Shown in pieces: positions 23,041 through 35,426 of a stretch of 64,000 nucleotides of DNA. The position numbers were made by a program, and so were the translations under genes. The DNA is taken from NCBI GenBank assembly GCA_013399895.1, contig VXBA01001686.1:843128-907127 (forward strand). Direction: 5' to 3'. Each line of letters begins with the position of its first letter. Within the stretch, counting starts at the first letter, position 1. The notes below the pieces were generated by a model, which saw only the letters and a program-made list of their open reading frames with translations, searched no databases and was not told where the DNA came from. This DNA comes from Serilophus lunatus. Taxonomy: Eukaryota > Chordata > Aves > Passeriformes > Eurylaimidae.

Positions 23041-26000
23041 ATTTTGTTAAAGTAGTTAGAAGGAGCCTGGAAATTGTTTGCATCAATTCTATTTTCTCTT
23101 CCATCCTGACTAATGGTGGTCACTGTTAATATAACGCCGGTGTCCAGAAGATATATTTAAAGACAAGTATGTTCATTAAACAAATGCTTGTTTCCAAAAT
23201 GTGTGTAGATGCTGTACTTAAACCCTAGGGTCCTTTTATTCCCAAAAGCCAAGTGTTCATTTGCTTCATTGCTAGGTTAAGAGCTTCAGAAATCAGGCTG
23301 TTCAGTGCAGTGAAGGGAATTGCTCCACAGACACACTGGCAGCGTGCAGAAAGCACGGCAACGTTACATGAGGTGACTTCAGGCACAGGTGTGTGTCTAA
23401 CATTGGGGAATTCTAGTTATTATCACCAGAGAACATTATGAATTCCCTTCCAACAGCACTCTAACTGCTGAGTGAAGTAGGCAGGCAGGGTTTCAGAGGC
23501 AGATAGATAGGCTTTTGGTGAGTGCAAAGGTCTTTTTTTCCTATGTTCTATTGAACTATTTCTGCCTGTATCTGTAATTAAAATATTAAAGTTTAAAAAA
23601 AGTTTGATTATAAACTGTGGATGCCAAAAGCCAGATGAGAAGATAAATGGTGAAATAAAAGGGCAATATTTAAGGTCTGTGTTTCAGAACCAGCCTCTGC
23701 CTATGTTTCATCTTAAGCCTGTAATCATAAGCATCTGAGAGGGAATTTGAACATTATTTTTTTTAGTGTAAAAACCTAGTCCTGAATAAACCCTTTCTTG
23801 CAGATGTGTTTCCAGGAACCAATAGAAAATGTCATTGTGAAGACTTAATACCATTTGAGTGTGCAAGATTGTCATTGACAGTGCACTCTGGAAAGAAGTT
23901 TTTTGCTTTAGTAAAGTACTTCCAAGTTCAAAACAGCAAAAACATCCGAACAACAAAACAAGCACCATAACAAAAGTCATAGGTATGGTGTATAGTGTCT
24001 GGAATGCTGCTCATGACAAAAATTAAGTAAGTGCTAAAATGTATGTTACATGTGCAGCTTGAAGAGGAATGTGTATTTTCACTGAGGTGCTCTTTGAAGT
24101 TCCAGTGTAAATAGAGAAGTGAGCAGCTTTTGCAAAGCAAAATTAATTTGCTTCCTGTGTTTCATTGTATTTCTGGGTATGATTTCCTGTGCAGCTTTGC
24201 TCAGATTTTAGAACACATTGTGATTATTTGAGCACTGGATGGATCTGTTTCTGAACTTCTGAGAATGTAAGCTCTAGAAGTAACTTAAGGTGCACTTTGG
24301 TCTGGAAGAGAACCTCTGAAGTGATGCATGATAGGGAAAAGTCTATGGACATTATTTTTGCTTCTCATAACATCTTTGGTGTTTAGCTATTGCAGAAGCA
24401 GGAAGAGGTGCCAGTGATTTTTTTCATAGGTTCTGTATATGCTGTGTAGGGATAGCTTTGCCTATAGGGAGGTTGCTAATCATACTCTTGACATAGAGAT
24501 TTTCTGAAAAGGCTAAGTAAGTCCAAACTACTTTCCTTAAATACATTTTAATCCATGTGATAATACTTGTATTAATCAAAACTCTAAAGATGAAATTCAG
24601 AGGCTATGTGTGGAAAATTGAGATATGGGAAGGGGTGGAACAGTCTGTATGCAGTAATTTTTGTCAGTGGCTGCAGAGAGTGGTACAGCTGTGAAGGTCA
24701 AATTCAACAGAACTGCCTCCGTACCAATTTTTGATGTAAAGGAAATAAGATTAGCCTTTAACTTCTGTGATGTCAGCAGCATATGTAAGCACATATTTGT
24801 GTTTTTTTCCCTGTTACCAAGATGTTAGAGAGATAGGTGGTAACCACCAAAATAAAGTAATTTTTCAGTGTAGGCTGACTTCTGCATTGGGGCTGGGTGT
24901 TGGGGTGATGCATCCCATTGACTCTGCTCCCTTCTTACTGAATCTTCTTCTGGTTTGGGATCTGCTAGCTCAAGTCCAGACAATCAAGGGTGAGGCTGTT
25001 TTGGATGCTATTAATCTCCTAATCTAATAGATGCAACAGGCATCCTGGCCTTATTATTTTTTTATTTCCAGTGACTTAAATTTGACATTGCTACCTGGAG
25101 AATTTTTATTTTGTTTAGCGAGGAATGCTTTTGAAAAATCTTCTTTTTCAAAGATGAGGTCATGAGTGAAAATATCACTGCAGCTGTTTTACTGATGGTT
25201 GTACTGATAAGCTTTCATCACTGTGGTAAATTTTTTAGGATTAAAAATGAAATGGTCAGTACAATTTCTAAAAGAAAAAAGGTACATAAGTACCTTTGTT
25301 TGAGTGAGTCCGTGAACAAAGCCAGAGTGAAATGTTGAAGCTCAAAAAGTTTTGATACTACGGATTCTAGGAGATCTTTGGATTGATTTTGAGACCAAGC
25401 TACACTTTAATTTTAATGATGTATCTCAAACCCACACCACAATTAAAGCCTTTGAGTTGGTCTACTTATTTTACTGTATTTGTGTTCTACTTTGCAATGC
25501 TTTCCTCTGTCTGTTTGGAAAACAGTATAAAACAGTGGTCATATAGGGGAAGCAAAAATAGTACTTACAAATGAAGTTTAAATGTTTCAATGTTTTGTGG
25601 AAGCCCTGCAGTTTAAGTCAAAGATATACTCGATTATAGAAGTCAGTTGTATTGCTCTGAATTAGTATTTTTATGAGATATGCAGTCTCTATTAGCAGGC
25701 CTTGAAAAGTATGAAACAGCCCTTTCTTTTTCAGATTAGCATACAGTTAAAATCTAATTAAGGCAGTACCCATTATACAGGGTTATAATTTACAATTTAA
25801 AACAATTGCCTTGTAAATCAACTAAATATGCATTAAAACAAACAGAAAAACCTTAGAAATTCGTGACCTTTTAAAATTGGAGTAATCAATCCAGGCTTGT
25901 TTTCTGCTTTAACACATCCTGGCACCTCAAGTTTAAATGCCAAGTGGTGTTTCTTTCCTCTCTGTGACTCTGAGGACACTCGTTGTAGAAGTTAAGCAGA

Positions 26001-27067
26001 ATGACAGTTTGCTTTGTCTGATGGGCAGAGATCTTGACTATGCTGTTTTTGCTTTCCTCCATAATAAGTCATTAATAAAAATTCATTTGGCTGCAGGGTA
26101 GAGTTAATTTTTCAAAAATATGGGGCTGATGTAACGGGAATGGAATGCAGTAGAACAATAGGGATTTTTTGGATGTGGGCTCTTTTTGACTCGGTGATAT
26201 CAAACATTTTCCAATAAAGAAGTTCTGTCTTGAAGCAGTGAAATTTCCTTGCTTTTAGTCATTGTGCTGTGTTTGAAAAAGTATGTTTACAGATGTATAT
26301 TTGAGCAAAGAGAAAACCCGAGAGTTTTTTTTGCCTTCTATTCCTGTATTTCATAGTCAAATATTTCAATGCTATTGAAAATATTTTTGCATATGTTTCA
26401 GTGTTTCATAAGAGCTACTATTAATTAAATAATATTCTGATTGGAAGGATCATACTTACTTGGGTTTGCTATTGTTGTTTGTCAGAGAGAAAAAATGTGA
26501 TTTTCTTTTTCAAGATGCTTTTCTCCTCAATTTAAGTAGTCTAATACTATCCTTTTCAAAGACAGAAAATTCTAAAAACAGGCAATTTTTGAAAAAATTG
26601 TAAAATATATAAATACCATAATACAAGGGTTGCAAAGCAAGGCTAGGACCTGTAGCAGTTTCTAAAGAATGCAACAAACTCTTCTAGACTTCAGTAGCTA
26701 GTTCTACACTGTTTTTTCCATTGATGAAGAAATGCTAATTATTTTCTGAGTTGCTAAATTAATGTATGTTATCAGAGTCGCAGTGTTGCTATACTGTTAT
26801 TTAAATTGATATTCTTTAGAAGACTTTGCTGATTTTTGATGATGAAATCCTTATTTCCATCATGCAAATGAGATAGGCAGTTTTTAGCCAACGTTTTAAT
26901 AAAAAAATTGTTGCTGGAGTTTGTGGTAGGGTAGTTATTTACGTGATTTATAAAATTAAAAGGGAGGGTTGGTCTTTCAAATATGTTTCAATTTCTGTGA
27001 AGCAAAAGCACCTGTTTTCAGGGGAAAGAATTGTGAAGAAGGAATAATGCCTTCTTCATAATACCAA
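23041..27067. other. non-coding stretch
   Basis: No gene recognised. The interval 25690-25870 is rich in ATTA/TAATTA-type words and could be a conserved regulatory element, but this cannot be judged from one sequence. Confidence 0.5.
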
Positions 27068-27142
27068 AGATGTTCCCTGCCCATGGCAAGCCCATGGACT
27101 AGATGACCTTTAAAGGTCCCTTCCAACCCAAATGATTCCATG
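27068..27142 (+). mobile_element. CR1 LINE, 3' terminal fragment
   Basis: 'gatgttccctgcccatggca', 'ggactagatgacctttaaag' and 'gtcccttccaacccaaatgattccatg' match the standard CR1 3' UTR end. Only about 75 bp remain. Confidence 0.85.
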
Positions 27143-29629
27143 TTGGTATGTAAGTGAGGAAATGGTACATACTAAACTTCGACTTAAATTGGAGATCACC
27201 AAAAGACCCTTGTCAATGTTTGCAGTTGGCACTGTTCTACACCTTTGAGGATCTCGGCCCAAGGAGGCAACAAAAGGACAAATGACCAATGAATTTTACT
27301 TCAGAATGGAATAAGACAAAGCCAAATATGTAGTTGGATACTTATGTGTATATAGAGTTCCATTTCACTATACACAGCAATTAAAAAGATCTTTCATGAG
27401 TATCTCAAAGAGTAAGACATTTAGAAAATACTCCTAACACCAGAGTAACCTTTGCAAGTTTTGATAGCACATGAAATATTTTCCTAACTTTGCTTTTATT
27501 TGTTGCTTCTTAGAATCTGTGTTCTTGATGGTAATTCTGTAAGACAGAACCAGCAGCTGACATGCCTTCCCACTGCTTGATATAAATCTCCTCTGATACA
27601 AAATGAGTTAAGCTGCAGTGAACTTAAATGCTAATGCTGAAGACATCAGGTAACCTGCTGTTTAGTATCAGAAAGCTTTAACTTTGGCTAACTCTCACAT
27701 CTTCCCTGTTCCAGTATAAGTTAAACTGGCACCTCATCATGGCTAATGACAAAAAGCTGTTCCCACTTGCAAACAAGGAAGTTGTATAATCAAATAAGTC
27801 ACTAATAACAGGCATTGCACCACATCAGTGTATGTACTGTAGTGCAGGCTTCATGCCCCTTATGAATAATCCCAGTCCTATTTAAAGATGCAAAAAATAT
27901 GGATGTGACATTCTGTAGTAAGTATTTTTCTCAGGCTCTTAACCTATATAATGGTAGAATGTATTCTATGTATAATCCTGTGAATTATATTACATTATTA
28001 TTTTCTACAACACATATTACTCTTTTCATGAATCAGTTTTAAAATAATGACCTTTCATTGATAAGGTATCACACTTCTTTTTCTCCACTCTATAAACGTT
28101 CATGTAGTGAACTGAATCGAGTAAATGACGAGTGTTTCGTGTAAGCCTTTCAGAGGCTTAAATGGTTGCCGTTGTTCTCTTTTTCATCTAATCAGCAGAA
28201 CAAAATTTTCTGTCTAACCTTATGATACAAATCTGATCCTGCTGTATAACCAACCGTGTTTTTTAAATTTTGCAAGATGTAAATGATTGGCTAAATGGGG
28301 GAGGATGCACAGGACATGTTTCTTAGGTGAGGCAGACATAGCTCATCTATAGTGGTCTGCTTTGTGTCCCTTCCATCTGTGGAGTGAAGCATGAAATCTG
28401 ATCTGTTTCTGCGGTAAATGAAAGAAAATGCTAAAATCAGGCACTGCATCTGGTGGAGTTCGGATCTCCTAAAGGAGAAGGTGAAGGGTTAAGGAAACAT
28501 GAAGTAGTTCTACCTTTCATGCAATAGGGTATTTTAGAGCTCTTGGGTTGAAGCTGTTATTTCTTCTTTTTACTGCACAAAGCAGGTATGCTCTGACCCT
28601 AGAAAACTTTGTCTGCCTGGATGCCCTCAAATCTGTATTACTTGGTCTTCTTTATCATTAAGATACTAATTTTGTAGAAAGACTGAAGTTATTATATTTT
28701 GTCTTCTATCTCCTTCTCTCTACTGCAAATTTTTTGTCTGCTATTTCTAAATCCATTGTTAGACTCTATGAATTTATGTGGAGCTGTGTGTTGGGCCACA
28801 TCTCATGATGATTATGTCCTCAAAGATAATGTGCCCAATTCTAACTGGGCAGGATGAAAAAGGTCCACCTCTTCCAAGAAGGAGGTTCTTTAAATGCATT
28901 GAGAATTCTGTGGTGTGCTTCTTGGTTCACTTGAGAGTTATTTGTAGCCCTGGGCTAAACTAGTTGCTAGGCTGATTTATTTATATTTCTGTTATTCATC
29001 TGATAGAGCACTAATTTTATATTAAAATTAAACCCTTGGTTTATATTGAGAGATTGAGAAATGAAAAGTTTAGAAAGTATAATGAGAATCTCCTAGTCTG
29101 TTTCTTCTTTCCTACTTTTCTTGCTTATTGCATTAGTGAGTTGTATTGGCTAGTAATGTTATTCCTATTATTCTGATTGTTGTTCAGACTGTAGTTCTCT
29201 GAGGGTGGTCCTACATTGTAATTTTAACTAAGGTTTTTCTGATATGTTGGTAGCTGGCTTCTAGCAAAACTCTCAACTTGGGAAAAGAAACTTCACCACT
29301 TAGTTCTGATTTTAATAGCTGCTAATTTCTTACACCCTTTCGGTAATACTTTAAAATATCTCAGTAAACATCTTTTCTGATTAACAATTTCTTGCAAAGA
29401 AGAAGGAAAGCTGTTTGTGTGTCTTTTCATGTTGTGTATATCTGTGTATTGCTATTTTTTAAACAAAGATCAGTTTTATTGTTGACATTTTAAATGTTTA
29501 AGCAAGTTATACATACAGACAGTGCTTTGTGGCATTGGCACCATAGTTTAAACAAATTATGAGAGTTACTGTGATTTAACAAATTGCTATGAGCAAATTG
29601 TTTTGTTGAAACTGTGGACCTGCTTTCAG

Positions 29630-29700
29630 CATGTCAGATAATGCAGCGCAAGTTCATGTTTTGTTTTTGGAAGAACTGGAAACAATTTCAAGAAACTGCA
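29630..29700 (+). CDS. candidate short coding exon, product unknown
   Basis: Acceptor …gtggacctgctttcag precedes 71 bp ending at donor CTGCA|GTAAGA. Two frames are open. One reads MSDNAAQVHVLFLEELETIS then RNC (phase 1 base in, 1 base out). The other reads CQIMQRKFMFCFWKNWKQFQ then ETA (2 bases in, phase 0 out). The second is phase-compatible with 38057-38113 downstream and with the 42-bp segment 20903-20944 upstream. I recognise neither peptide. It shares a plus orientation with the CpG-island donor at 1715 but conflicts with the minus-strand candidates if one gene spans the region. Confidence 0.25.
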
Positions 29701-31531
29701 GTAAGAATGTGGTGAAGAACAACAAAAATATGCTTTAAAGAAAAATATCTGTGCAGTTTTCTAAGTGCAGATGTAAGGATTTTGCTAATCCATCTGCACA
29801 GATTACTAGAATGAGTGGCTGGAAAGGAACTGCTTTCATTTCATCTTTGTTATCTGCAAAAAGGGAGGTACAGGAAAAGTTTTTTTGTTAATAAGTAATA
29901 AGTGTTCTTTCTCTATTAAAGTTCCATGATAGTTGTTCGTATGACAATTAATTTATTTTAAAATAGTTTTCCTTATGTTGGAATGGATGGATATGTGATG
30001 CATTTGAATATTCAAACTGTGGTATTTTTCTTCTATTTATAACTTTTCTTTGGTCATTGGATCCTTTATCTGAATATATTTATTAATTTTTGAGATGTTT
30101 GTAAAGAACACCTCCGGAGATTGTTAACATTTGTCAGCTCTTGGAATGACAGCTCCAGTCACTACAGAAGACAAGTAATTTTCCTCTTGAAGAAAAGGGA
30201 TGATAATCTCCACCTACAGTAACATGTTTTGAGAAACATAATGCACTAAGAAAATGTAACAATTACTTGCCTGAAAATTACTTATCTTCTGCGAGATAGA
30301 CAATCATATAATTTTTGGAATTTTTTTTTTGCTAGTTTCATAACATAACTCCCTCTTTTGCAAAGTTGGAAACACGAAGTTTTAAAGCAAACTAATATTT
30401 TATCAACTATTGGAGCAGGATTGTACTGTAGCATAGCCTTTCAGATTTCAGTCCATGTTCTGACACTTGTCCAGGCTCTGTAACTGGAAAACAAATGGTC
30501 TCTGCTTTATTGAGAATGATTGATTAACTAATGAGCCAATATAGAATATGTATGCCCCCCTGTGTTCTACTTATACAGCTGCCAGTGTGATTCTTTCACT
30601 ATTATCTATGGTGGGAAGCTGTTTTTTAGGTGTAGTTTGTTAACTGGCTTTCAAAAGCACTTTATCGATTTTTACCTGCGAGCAATATAGAGGTGTAGTA
30701 GGTGCAAAGTATATGTGTGTGCATGTATGAGTGTGTATCTACATAGAATTCTATGCATAAAATAAATATACTAAGCCAAAAGTGAGGAAAATAGCAATTA
30801 TATTGATGAAGTTCCTTATTGCATCTAATGAAATTTTTAATTCACTGCAGCCTATTGAAACTATCACTGACCTAATAAAGATTATACCCTTTTACTTGTA
30901 TTGTTTCCTGTTTAAATCAGCAGGAGTATATTAAAGCAAACTGCTTAATTGTTGAGAAATTGGATTACTTGAGATGTAGAAGGAAAACAAAAACATAGTA
31001 ATATAAAAACTGACTCTATTTAATAAGCAGTTAGAGAAAGCTATCTTTTTTAAGATGTTTTGTGCCACAGGCTTATGACATTAGCAAATGAGTCATATCA
31101 AGTTACTTTACTTGAAAACATTTCTAATATTTCTGCTGGAAGCCATTTGCAGTTGTGTCTTCTGAAAATAAGGAACTCTTGATTTCATTCTCAGCCTCAT
31201 GAGACTCTTATGGGACAGAAAGATGCGCCTTTAAGGTCAAGGAGGCTTAAAGGAGAGAAAAGGCTTAATTACAGGTCATTCTGAAGACCTGTTCGGTGGT
31301 TAACAGGCCCTTAAAATATGACAATGAATTTTTGTTGAGGGACTAAGTAAACGGGATGGTTAGGTGTCTGGGGCCCTTTCTTCTCAGTGCTACCTCCCAT
31401 CCCACCACTGTGTTTTCCTGGTGTTCCGACACACCTCTGAAAAATATTCCTCCTTCCTCCACTGCCATCACTTCTTGTAGCATTGTCAGTTCACCTTGTG
31501 AGACTTTGCTTCGTTAGCAGCAAAGTGTTAC

Positions 31532-31630
31532 CTGCTGTTCCTGACAAAAAAAATTGCAGAGGTGGGAGGAGATGAGAAAACTTTTGGCTGAAGTTCGAGT
31601 CCTGTGCAGAGTTGCCAGAACAACAGGTTT
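31532..31630 (-). CDS. candidate coding exon, product unknown
   Basis: On minus, a pyrimidine-rich acceptor (…ttgcctctattatatcctaccag) precedes 99 bp ending in GAACAGCAG|GTAACA. The frame starts and ends at codon boundaries: 33 codons beginning KPVVLATLHRTRTSAKSF and ending CNFFCQEQQ. A second minus frame is also open across the same interval, which lowers the weight of the evidence. No domain recognised. Confidence 0.22.
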
Positions 31631-34600
31631 CTGGTAGGATATAATAGAGGCAATTAGGGAAAAAGTCATGGTAACATAAAGGCTGGAACATCTGTTCAAT
31701 GGCTTAGAAAAAGTTCAATGTTCGACTTCACTAATGACACTGAAACTTTCTATCATTAATATTCACTAAAGAATGACTCACTGAAGTCTGATGACTTTTT
31801 AAGAAGGACTTCCAGCTGGAGCTCTGCAACTGTTGCATTTGAAGTCAGCACTACTGGAGAATTTCAGCAGGACAAGGCCTGTTTTGAGGTGATTTGTTAT
31901 GCATACTTACGGCATCTGACTAATCCAGTTGTATTTTTTGTTACTGGTCCTAGTTATTGCCTATATAGGTGCTGTGTACTAGTGCATAACTCCATCGTAA
32001 GTACTGAACCACCTCAAATGCTGAAGTTTCATTTAGATTCTGTTGTACTTAGCTTGTACATGGGGAAATACATAGGACAGATAAAGACTTTATGTAAGGA
32101 GAATTGTTGTATTAAATATGAGCCTGGCAATCCAATTAACTGCTTAACAATTTGAATATATTTTTCCAGAAACACTGGGTTTTTTCCCCCCTCTTAGCGA
32201 TTTTCATTATCCCTCTGTTACTTTTAAGATAGCTGGATCTTTGGAAAAGTAATAAAAGCTTATTTCCTTTGTAACTTGGTTTGTATACTCATGGCTGTCA
32301 CATTAATCTGGTGTTAGTATTAGATTTTAATAAAAGGCTACATAGTAAGAAGAAAGAGGCTTGCTGTTATTATAGCTTATTCAGTATAATGTATTTTTTT
32401 ATTTTTAATATTTATGCTTTTGGTATATTGTGACTGATATTGGACTTTGGTTGTTTTTTTATAAAAGACATTTGCCAAACAAAAGCCCAAATACTGTAGC
32501 TACATTGAGGCAATATTAAGGCAGTGATAACAGAATTAACCTGAAAGGGTAGAAATTTGCAAAATGCACATCTTTTACCTGGATTTGGGATTCAGGAAGA
32601 GAGTATTAACAGTGGAGTTATGTTTCTTACTAGCAGTTGCATTTTTCGTTTGCAGTTCTGATGAAATTTTGTGTATTTTATGGAGCTAACATAAAAGAGC
32701 ATTTGAGAATGTATTGTGGGGGCATTGGTGTTAGAATCCCCTTGGAAGGTTTATATAGGGCATGTTTGTATAATTAATTACTCCCAGTGGGTTACAGGCA
32801 ATCCAATGGCCTTCCACTTCTTGGCAAACAGATTAATAGTTTGAGGTTGCTTCTCACCTATGGGGCTAAGGTTTGTCTGGTTTCATGTTTAAGATCATGG
32901 ATACATGTTTGTGAATGAGGCAATCATAGAAAAGAGTATGGCTGAGATAGATAATACTACTTCAAGTAAAAAAAAATAATTCTCAGATGCCCTGCTGTTG
33001 CAGGCAAGAAGAATTTGGCTATCAGTAATTCCTAAAAGTAATTGCCATTGCCTTTTTTTGACATCCATCATGTAAGCTATGATGCCTTTTTTCTAAATTA
33101 CTATATTATAGTTTTGATGAAAATGAGGGATAAACCTCCCCTTCCAAAAACTGTAAAAATCAGAATCTTCATATGTAAACTTAATATCTACTGCTGGGGG
33201 AGGAGAGAGAGGAAGGGAAAGACAAGAAGAAATTCGATTTTTGTATAGCATTTCCTGTATTTATCAGCTAGCAAATCTTCCAAATCCTGCTAGTACTGGA
33301 TATCAAAATTTAATCTGGCTCCTGAAGATCCATGTTTTAACACTGCTTATTGTACTTGCCACCCCGAATTCCACTGAAGCCAGTTATTTTTGTATGGCAC
33401 AGCACCTCTGAAAACTGAGATCAAGATAATAGCTGAACTTAGGTCATGTGCAGAGTTATGGGCTTGAGATTGGAGACTGCAATTAGTGCAGAGGCTTTTT
33501 TCCTGCTCTCCAAGCTGGACCTTGATCTAGTACAAGTTTACAAAAGAATGAGCTTGGACACCCACCAAAGATACTCAGCACCTCACAGGAGAGGAAAATG
33601 ACATTTGTTATGAATTCCCAATGATTTAGTTCATTACTAAGAAAATGAGATGGAGACTTGTGTGTGCACATCCATCTGCATATTCTTTCTCTGTATAGTT
33701 AGTGTGGGTTTTATGGATACTTGTAAAATGTATGTATGTTTTTTCTGTTAGAAAAACGTTTATTTGATATCTCTCACTGCTTTACAGGCTCTTGCCACTG
33801 TCTGTATGGACATTGGTTTCTGGTCTTGAGAAATCTGTAGTAGTTTATTCTGTAAATGTAGTTTGTGAAGTAGAGAAATAACCCCGCCCTCAGTCCCCTA
33901 AAATTAGAGCCTCAATAAGTTCTACATGTTTCTGAAAGTCAATAGTAATGGCAAAGTCTAGGACTGCTGCTTTTTTCCCCTTTTTTGACAGATTGAAATA
34001 TTTTGTGCAAAATTTCTTGGAATCTGGCTACTTGGAAGTGTCAAGACTAAAAAAACAAAAGGATAAAGCTCTAATTGTTTTCTTTTAAGTTTTTATAACG
34101 TTTCTAATAGAAGACAGATGGTTTAGTGTTTCCAAAATACTTTCATAGGACTTAAAATCAAAAAACAATCGAATATATTCTTGAGACAGATTCCCTTTGG
34201 AGTTATATTTTCAGTGTTGGAGATCTCAACACTCTGCAAAATCACTGCTGCTAATGTGTTCCAATTTCAATGAAAGATATTTCTATTTACTTACATTTGA
34301 GAGAGCACACTGCATGTAGTCTTTTTTGTCTGGGAGACTTAAAAGTTGAATTCTTGTATGTGAGGGAGGCAAGACAAGGTTAGAGCATCACAGATATGGA
34401 CTGTGTGTGTCCTTTCTTGGAGACAATAAACGGCTTTGTTTTATGAGACAGGTCCTGCTTGGAGGGGAGACACTGCTGTCATAGCCAACACTCACATTTG
34501 CATTGTCCAGCTGGGCTTTTTGTTTCTAGGGTTCTTGTTGTTAAAGTCTGATCTGATAGGTGAGCAAGAATGATGCTGGTTATGATACTGAGTTAGTGGT

Positions 34601-34671
34601 TGTTCATATGGGAATGCAGCTTTTAGCTCTTCTGGCAAACTTGATATGAGAGTCAATGAAGTATTGTAAAA

Positions 34672-34676
34672 ATGGT
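34672..34676 (+). repeat. target-site duplication (left), ATGGT
   Basis: ATGGT directly precedes the LTR terminus TGTGGTGG at 34677 and recurs at 35422-35426 directly after the other terminus (…CTACA). Confidence 0.85.
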
Positions 34677-35421
34677 TGTGGTGGTTTGACACCACTGTTT
34701 TAATTAAGGGCTAGCTGAACAGTGACGAGAAGAATGAACAAAATTAACAACAGGGAAACAGTTTATTTGTCTGGAGCTCAACCAAAAGAAAAGACAACAG
34801 TTTAAGGGAACTCTAGACTTAACACAGAAAAACACCCAACAAAAACCATGTGAAAGGGGAAAAAAAGAAAAAAAAGAAATAAGGGAACTTCTTTCAAAGG
34901 CCAGGGAGGTTGGCCAAATAGAAGCAGTGGGAAGGGAAAGCCACTTCCTCTTCTTCTCCCTCTCTGGTGGTAGCTAACTCCCAGCCATTGGAGTCTCTGT
35001 AAAACACAACACAGTGAAAAAAAGTCCTCCCCCCAACCTGAGATGTTATTTAGGGAAGCTTTTCCACCTGTAGTTGTGCTGGTGTGGCTCCGGTGCTGAT
35101 GGGGGTGGGCAGAGCCAAGCCATGAGGCCTGGGAGTCAGAGGAGAGAAGCCGTGCTCCTGCTCTCCACCTTTGCAGGAAGCCAAAGAGAACGAACTTCCG
35201 ATGTTTCGGGCTTTTAAGCTCTCCAAGTCCCGCGTGAATCCTGCAGTCCTCTTCCCGGCTTNNNNNNNNNNNNNNNNNNNNNNNNNNNNNNNNNNNNNNN
35301 NNNNNNNNNNNNNNNNNNNNNNNNNNNNNNNNNNNNNNNNNNNNNNNNNNNNNNNNNNNNNNNNNNNNNCAAGAACCCCCCAGCACCCCCCTGTACCTCT
35401 CTCCCCTTTCAAACACCTACA
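34677..35421 (-). mobile_element. solo LTR, ERVL-like (contains assembly gap)
   Basis: On the plus strand the element runs TGTGGTGGTTT…CACCTACA, i.e. TG…CA termini, and is flanked by ATGGT on both sides. A 5-bp duplication is the size usual for ERVL-class insertions. Transcriptional sense is minus: a TATA-like CTTAAAAG (plus 35210-35220) sits upstream of a polyadenylation signal AATAAA (plus cagtttatt, 34759-34767), with the 3' end at 34677. It aligns with the 56785-57959 LTR over the polyadenylation signal, an A-rich tract, a 'cagtgggaagg' block, 'gccatgaggcctg' and the TATA region. The intact duplication and lack of internal retroviral sequence indicate a solo LTR. Minus and plus open frames here are incidental. 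Confidence 0.82.
35262..35369. other. assembly gap, 108 N
   Basis: Unresolved bases inside the LTR, on the U3 side of the TATA-like box. The related LTR at 56.8-58.0 kb has about 660 bp of CpG-rich sequence between the equivalent TATA-like box and its U3 end, against about 200 bp here including the Ns. The gap may therefore be longer than drawn and GC-rich. Confidence 0.95.
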
Positions 35422-35426
35422 ATGGT
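35422..35426 (+). repeat. target-site duplication (right), ATGGT
   Basis: Exact second copy of 34672-34676, immediately after the LTR terminus. Confidence 0.85.

Larger units (their letters stand above)
27143..34676. other. non-coding stretch with exon-like candidates on both strands
   Basis: AT-rich DNA. Besides the candidates listed separately at 29630-29700 and 31532-31630, strong pyrimidine-rich acceptors occur at 27513, 32197 and 32655 (plus). Each leads into a short open segment (25-120 bp) without a good matching donor. A TG-rich microsatellite-like patch lies at about 30708-30745. No repeat family recognised. Confidence 0.45.

Noticed and set aside
27514..27538. 25-bp segment ICVLDGNS between good splice sites
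   Set aside because: A microexon of 25 bp cannot be supported without transcripts.
32198..32248. Plus segment DFHYPSVTFKIAGSLE after ttcccccctcttag
   Set aside because: 51 bp with a weak donor (AA|GTAATA); typical of pseudo-exons.
32656..32775. Long open plus segment after tttttcgtttgcag (LMKFCVFYGANIKEHLRMYC…)
   Set aside because: No acceptable donor occurs before the stop, and its entry phase fits only one reading of the upstream candidate. Left as a note.
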